From JBDKTH01 sp964558295 (GTDB taxonomy: Bacteria > Planctomycetota > Planctomycetia > Pirellulales > Thermoguttaceae): 19,686 bases of DNA. Both the position numbers and the translations under genes were made by a program. The DNA is taken from contig CAZLDQ010000107.1 in the NCBI GenBank assembly GCA_964558295.1, forward strand, positions 1-19,686, read 5' to 3'. How positions within the stretch are numbered: position 1 is the stretch's first letter; each line of letters begins with the position of its first letter. The notes below the pieces were generated by a model. That model was not told where the DNA came from and did no database searches. It saw only the letters and a list, made by a program, of their open reading frames with translations. Below, one piece after another: positions 18,679-19,686 of this stretch.

Positions 18679-18742
18679 AAAAAAAAGCTCCCGGAAAGGC
18701 CGCGTCCCAGGGGGGCAAAGGACACTAATCTTTTCCGGGAGC
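18679..18742 (-). terminator. Strong intrinsic terminator on the minus strand
   Basis: Read on the minus strand, GCTCCCGGAAA (18742-18732) pairs perfectly over 11 bp with TTTCCGGGAGC (18697-18687), and eight T residues (18686-18679) follow directly. A GC-rich stem plus immediate U-tract is the textbook rho-independent form. The 34-nt loop has a further short GTCC/GGAC pairing. It is not followed by T on the plus strand, so it serves minus-strand transcription. The nearest minus-strand frame ends 474 nt upstream. Confidence 0.6.
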
Positions 18743-18990
18743 GATTGGTCGAAGATCCACTGACTCGCTCGGGCCAGTGATCCGAGCAGCAGCAGGGCTG
18801 CTGCAAACTTATATGCGAAGCGCGCCGCCAGACTTCCTTGCCCGCGTCGAGCGCTTCGTGGTCCGCAGGAACGCCGTCCGGCGTTCCCGGATGCAGACCC
18901 ATCCACGTGGGAGCTTCGTAATCTCAATCGCCGCGGATCTCAGATCCGCGACGTGATGTGCAACTCATGAGGTCGCGAGATTACGGCTTT
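18743..18990 (-). ncRNA. Candidate structured RNA or palindromic repeat cluster upstream of the terminator
   Basis: Going toward the terminator on the minus strand, this stretch holds four perfect stems: a 9-bp outer stem (18977-18985 with 18917-18925) enclosing an 8-bp stem (18932-18950), an 8-bp GGAACGCC/GGCGTTCC hairpin (18868-18887), an 8-bp CGAAGCGC/GCGCTTCG stem (18816-18858) and an 8-bp GCAGCAGC/GCTGCTGC hairpin (18786-18804). Stems this dense, ahead of a U-tract terminator and without a gene, are consistent with a small structured RNA. No promoter was recognised. A cluster of dispersed palindromic repeats would look the same. Confidence 0.3.
18917..18985. repeat. Nested inverted repeat
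   Basis: The outer arms CGTAATCTC and GAGATTACG are perfect over 9 bp. Inside them lies CGCGGATC-TCA-GATCCGCG (18932-18950) and the palindrome CTCATGAG (18964-18971). The fold would be a multi-branched 69-nt element. Confidence 0.5.
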
Positions 18991-19215
18991 TCGGCGAATG
19001 GGTCAAGACCGCTTTTTGGAAAAGTGGAAATTCCGTGAAACTTCAGCCGTTGGAAATAGATTTGGGTTGAGGAAGCGGGGGAAAATGACCCGTTGTGGGG
19101 TAAGACGTCAAGGCGTTGGGGTTGGTTCGAAGGAGACCGTGACCACGTTGGTGGAGGGGGCGGAAGGTGGAAAAGCTGCGGACGGCGTTGCAGGCGAAAG
19201 CCAACGCCGAGCTAT

Positions 19216-19473
19216 CTACCACGAAACCCAGTACGCTTTAGGCGGATGAACCCTGGGAGACCAGAGGGCGTAAGCCGTCTGGCCGTCGGGACGTTTCCAC
19301 GAAATCAGGCAGAGTCTCCCATCCGCCAAGAACAGCTCGCCGAGCTGATTGACGGATCCCGCTGGGCGAGCTTTCGTCAGGACGCGGTAGGCCAGGTAGC
19401 CGGGATAGAGCCAGACGGTATTCCGGTCGTCGATCATACGGAGGCCCCTGCGATGTGGAAGTGCCGGCGGCCC
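19216..19473 (-). pseudogene. Gene fragment or small CDS, C-terminal domain-like
   Basis: From ATG 19437 to TAG 19216 the minus strand encodes 73 residues that read like a folded protein: NTVWLYPGYLAYRVLTKARP, a Gly/Leu strand region, then SWKRPDGQTAYALWSP. Codon choice resembles the real genes, unlike the surrounding frames. The frame stays open 12 codons further upstream to a TGA at 19474-19476, and no ribosome-binding site is evident. The sequence recalls the C-terminal beta-sandwich seen after glycoside hydrolase barrels, but that is only an impression. It may be the 3' remnant of a larger gene cut by the repeat-rich DNA to its right. Confidence 0.35.
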
Positions 19474-19521
19474 TCATCCAGCTCGTTCCTCGCCACCCTC
19501 TCCCGGCTGCGCGGGCGAGGG
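19471..19521. repeat. Hairpin-forming intergenic repeat candidate
   Basis: CCTCGCC (19488-19494) and GGCGAGG (19514-19520) form a 7-bp stem with an inner CCCG/CGGG pairing. The sequence CCCTCATCCAGCTCG...CACCCTCTCCCGG has the look of a short hairpin repeat that is common between genes in many GC-rich genomes and often yields spurious ORFs. Copy number cannot be judged from one window. Confidence 0.35.
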
Positions 19522-19558
19522 AAGACCCGGCGGGGAAGCGTATAGTAACGCGGCAACG

Positions 19559-19576
19559 CGGTGGGCAAGCCCACCG
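19559..19576. repeat. CGGTGGGC-AA-GCCCACCG palindrome
   Basis: A perfect 8-bp inverted repeat with a 2-nt centre, the same design as the palindrome at 14775-14790. It is followed 15 nt later by the heptamer repeat tract. Confidence 0.45.
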
Positions 19577-19591
19577 GCTCAATGACTCTTC

Positions 19592-19640
19592 AGTCCCTAG
19601 CCCCCAGTCCCTAATCCCTAGCCGCCAGCCCCTAGTAGCC
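19592..19640. repeat. Degenerate 7-bp tandem repeat, seven units
   Basis: Seven consecutive heptamers fill this tract: AGTCCCT, AGCCCCC, AGTCCCT, AATCCCT, AGCCGCC, AGCCCCT, AGTAGCC. The consensus is AG(T/C)CCCT. This resembles the short tandemly repeated repetitive (STRR) heptamers known between genes in filamentous cyanobacteria. It sits in non-coding DNA. Confidence 0.6.
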
Positions 19641-19686
19641 CGTTGAAAAAGTCCGCTAAGCCGACCTTCCCAACGTAGGAGGCTGG
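19641..19686. mobile_element. Possible end of an insertion sequence at the right edge
   Basis: Directly after the heptamer tract comes AGCCCGTTGAAAAAGTCC (starting about 19637), similar to the terminal inverted repeats of several IS families whose ends read CCCGTTGAAAAA. No transposase is visible because the window ends. The call rests on remembered end sequences only. Confidence 0.2.

Larger units (their letters stand above)
18301..19215. other. Long non-coding region downstream of glgC, rich in inverted repeats
   Basis: About 915 bp without a convincing gene. Open frames here have skewed, low-complexity translations and no family motifs. The region holds a 13-bp RNA stem after glgC (18374-18442), a strong minus-strand terminator (18679-18742) and a run of perfect palindromes at 18786-18804, 18816-18858, 18868-18887 and 18917-18985. 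Near 19167-19238 a 24-codon stretch (VEKLRTALQAKANAE...) recalls the N-terminal part of group II intron reverse transcriptases but ends at a stop. Confidence 0.5.

Noticed and set aside
18559..18927. Minus-strand frame of 122 codons with a hydrophobic run (FAYKFAAALLLLGSLARA)
   Set aside because: The frame runs through the terminator hairpin, its T-tract and a poly-C stretch giving PPPPPLL, which argues against coding. The hydrophobic run comes from the GCAGCAGC/GCTGCTGC palindrome.
19124..19133. GGTTCGAAGG, resembling a tRNA T-loop
   Set aside because: No acceptor, D or anticodon stems can be folded around it.
18998..19249. Plus-strand frame of 83 codons
   Set aside because: It has Gly/Arg/Val-rich low complexity and no ribosome-binding site, and its end overlaps the better-looking minus-strand fragment.

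Overview
The window is GC-rich chromosomal DNA that most resembles a Planctomycetota genome of the Pirellulales type. The grounds are a secreted DUF1570-type HEXXH protein, a secreted protein whose N-terminus carries the short HEAT-like 'SPxxAERxxAExxLLxLGP' motif, a large coiled-coil protein ending in a basic/aromatic tail, housekeeping genes scattered singly instead of in classical operons, and many short GC-rich palindromes between genes. This assignment rests on gene style, not on a marker gene.

Layout, left to right. 1-2651 (-): pyruvate phosphate dikinase, cut by the left edge just before its C-terminus. 2899-6069 (+): a possible 18-codon leader ORF, a CPBP-family membrane protease, purH and trpC, with gaps under 90 nt, so possibly one transcript. 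6070-6485: hairpins and a 37-codon ORF with a good ribosome-binding site. 6486-7643 (-): a MutY glycosylase with an unusual active site. 7815-8357 (+): a small TPR-like protein, convergent with a secreted protein at 8376-9662 (-), which is divergent from the DUF1570 protein at 10023-11099 (+). 11376-13319 (+): a 647-residue coiled-coil protein with five 28-residue repeats, convergent with an AIF/ferredoxin-reductase-like flavoprotein at 13397-14575 (-). 14876-16783 (+): a glutamine-hydrolysing asparagine synthetase-type amidotransferase. 17047-18300 (+): glgC, with a recognisable promoter and ribosome-binding site. 18301-19686: about 1.4 kb almost without coding capacity but dense in inverted repeats, including a strong minus-strand intrinsic terminator, a gene fragment, a 7-bp tandem repeat and possibly an insertion-sequence end.

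Most genes are core metabolism: PEP/pyruvate interconversion, purine and tryptophan synthesis, glycogen priming, asparagine-type amide transfer and 8-oxoG repair. They do not form one pathway. The two secreted proteins and the coiled-coil protein are lineage-type proteins of unknown role. I found no defence system, CRISPR array, prophage or complete mobile element. The least explained part is the right-hand intergenic region, where stacked perfect inverted repeats lie upstream of a terminator that serves no clear gene. It could be a structured RNA or a cluster of dispersed repeats.
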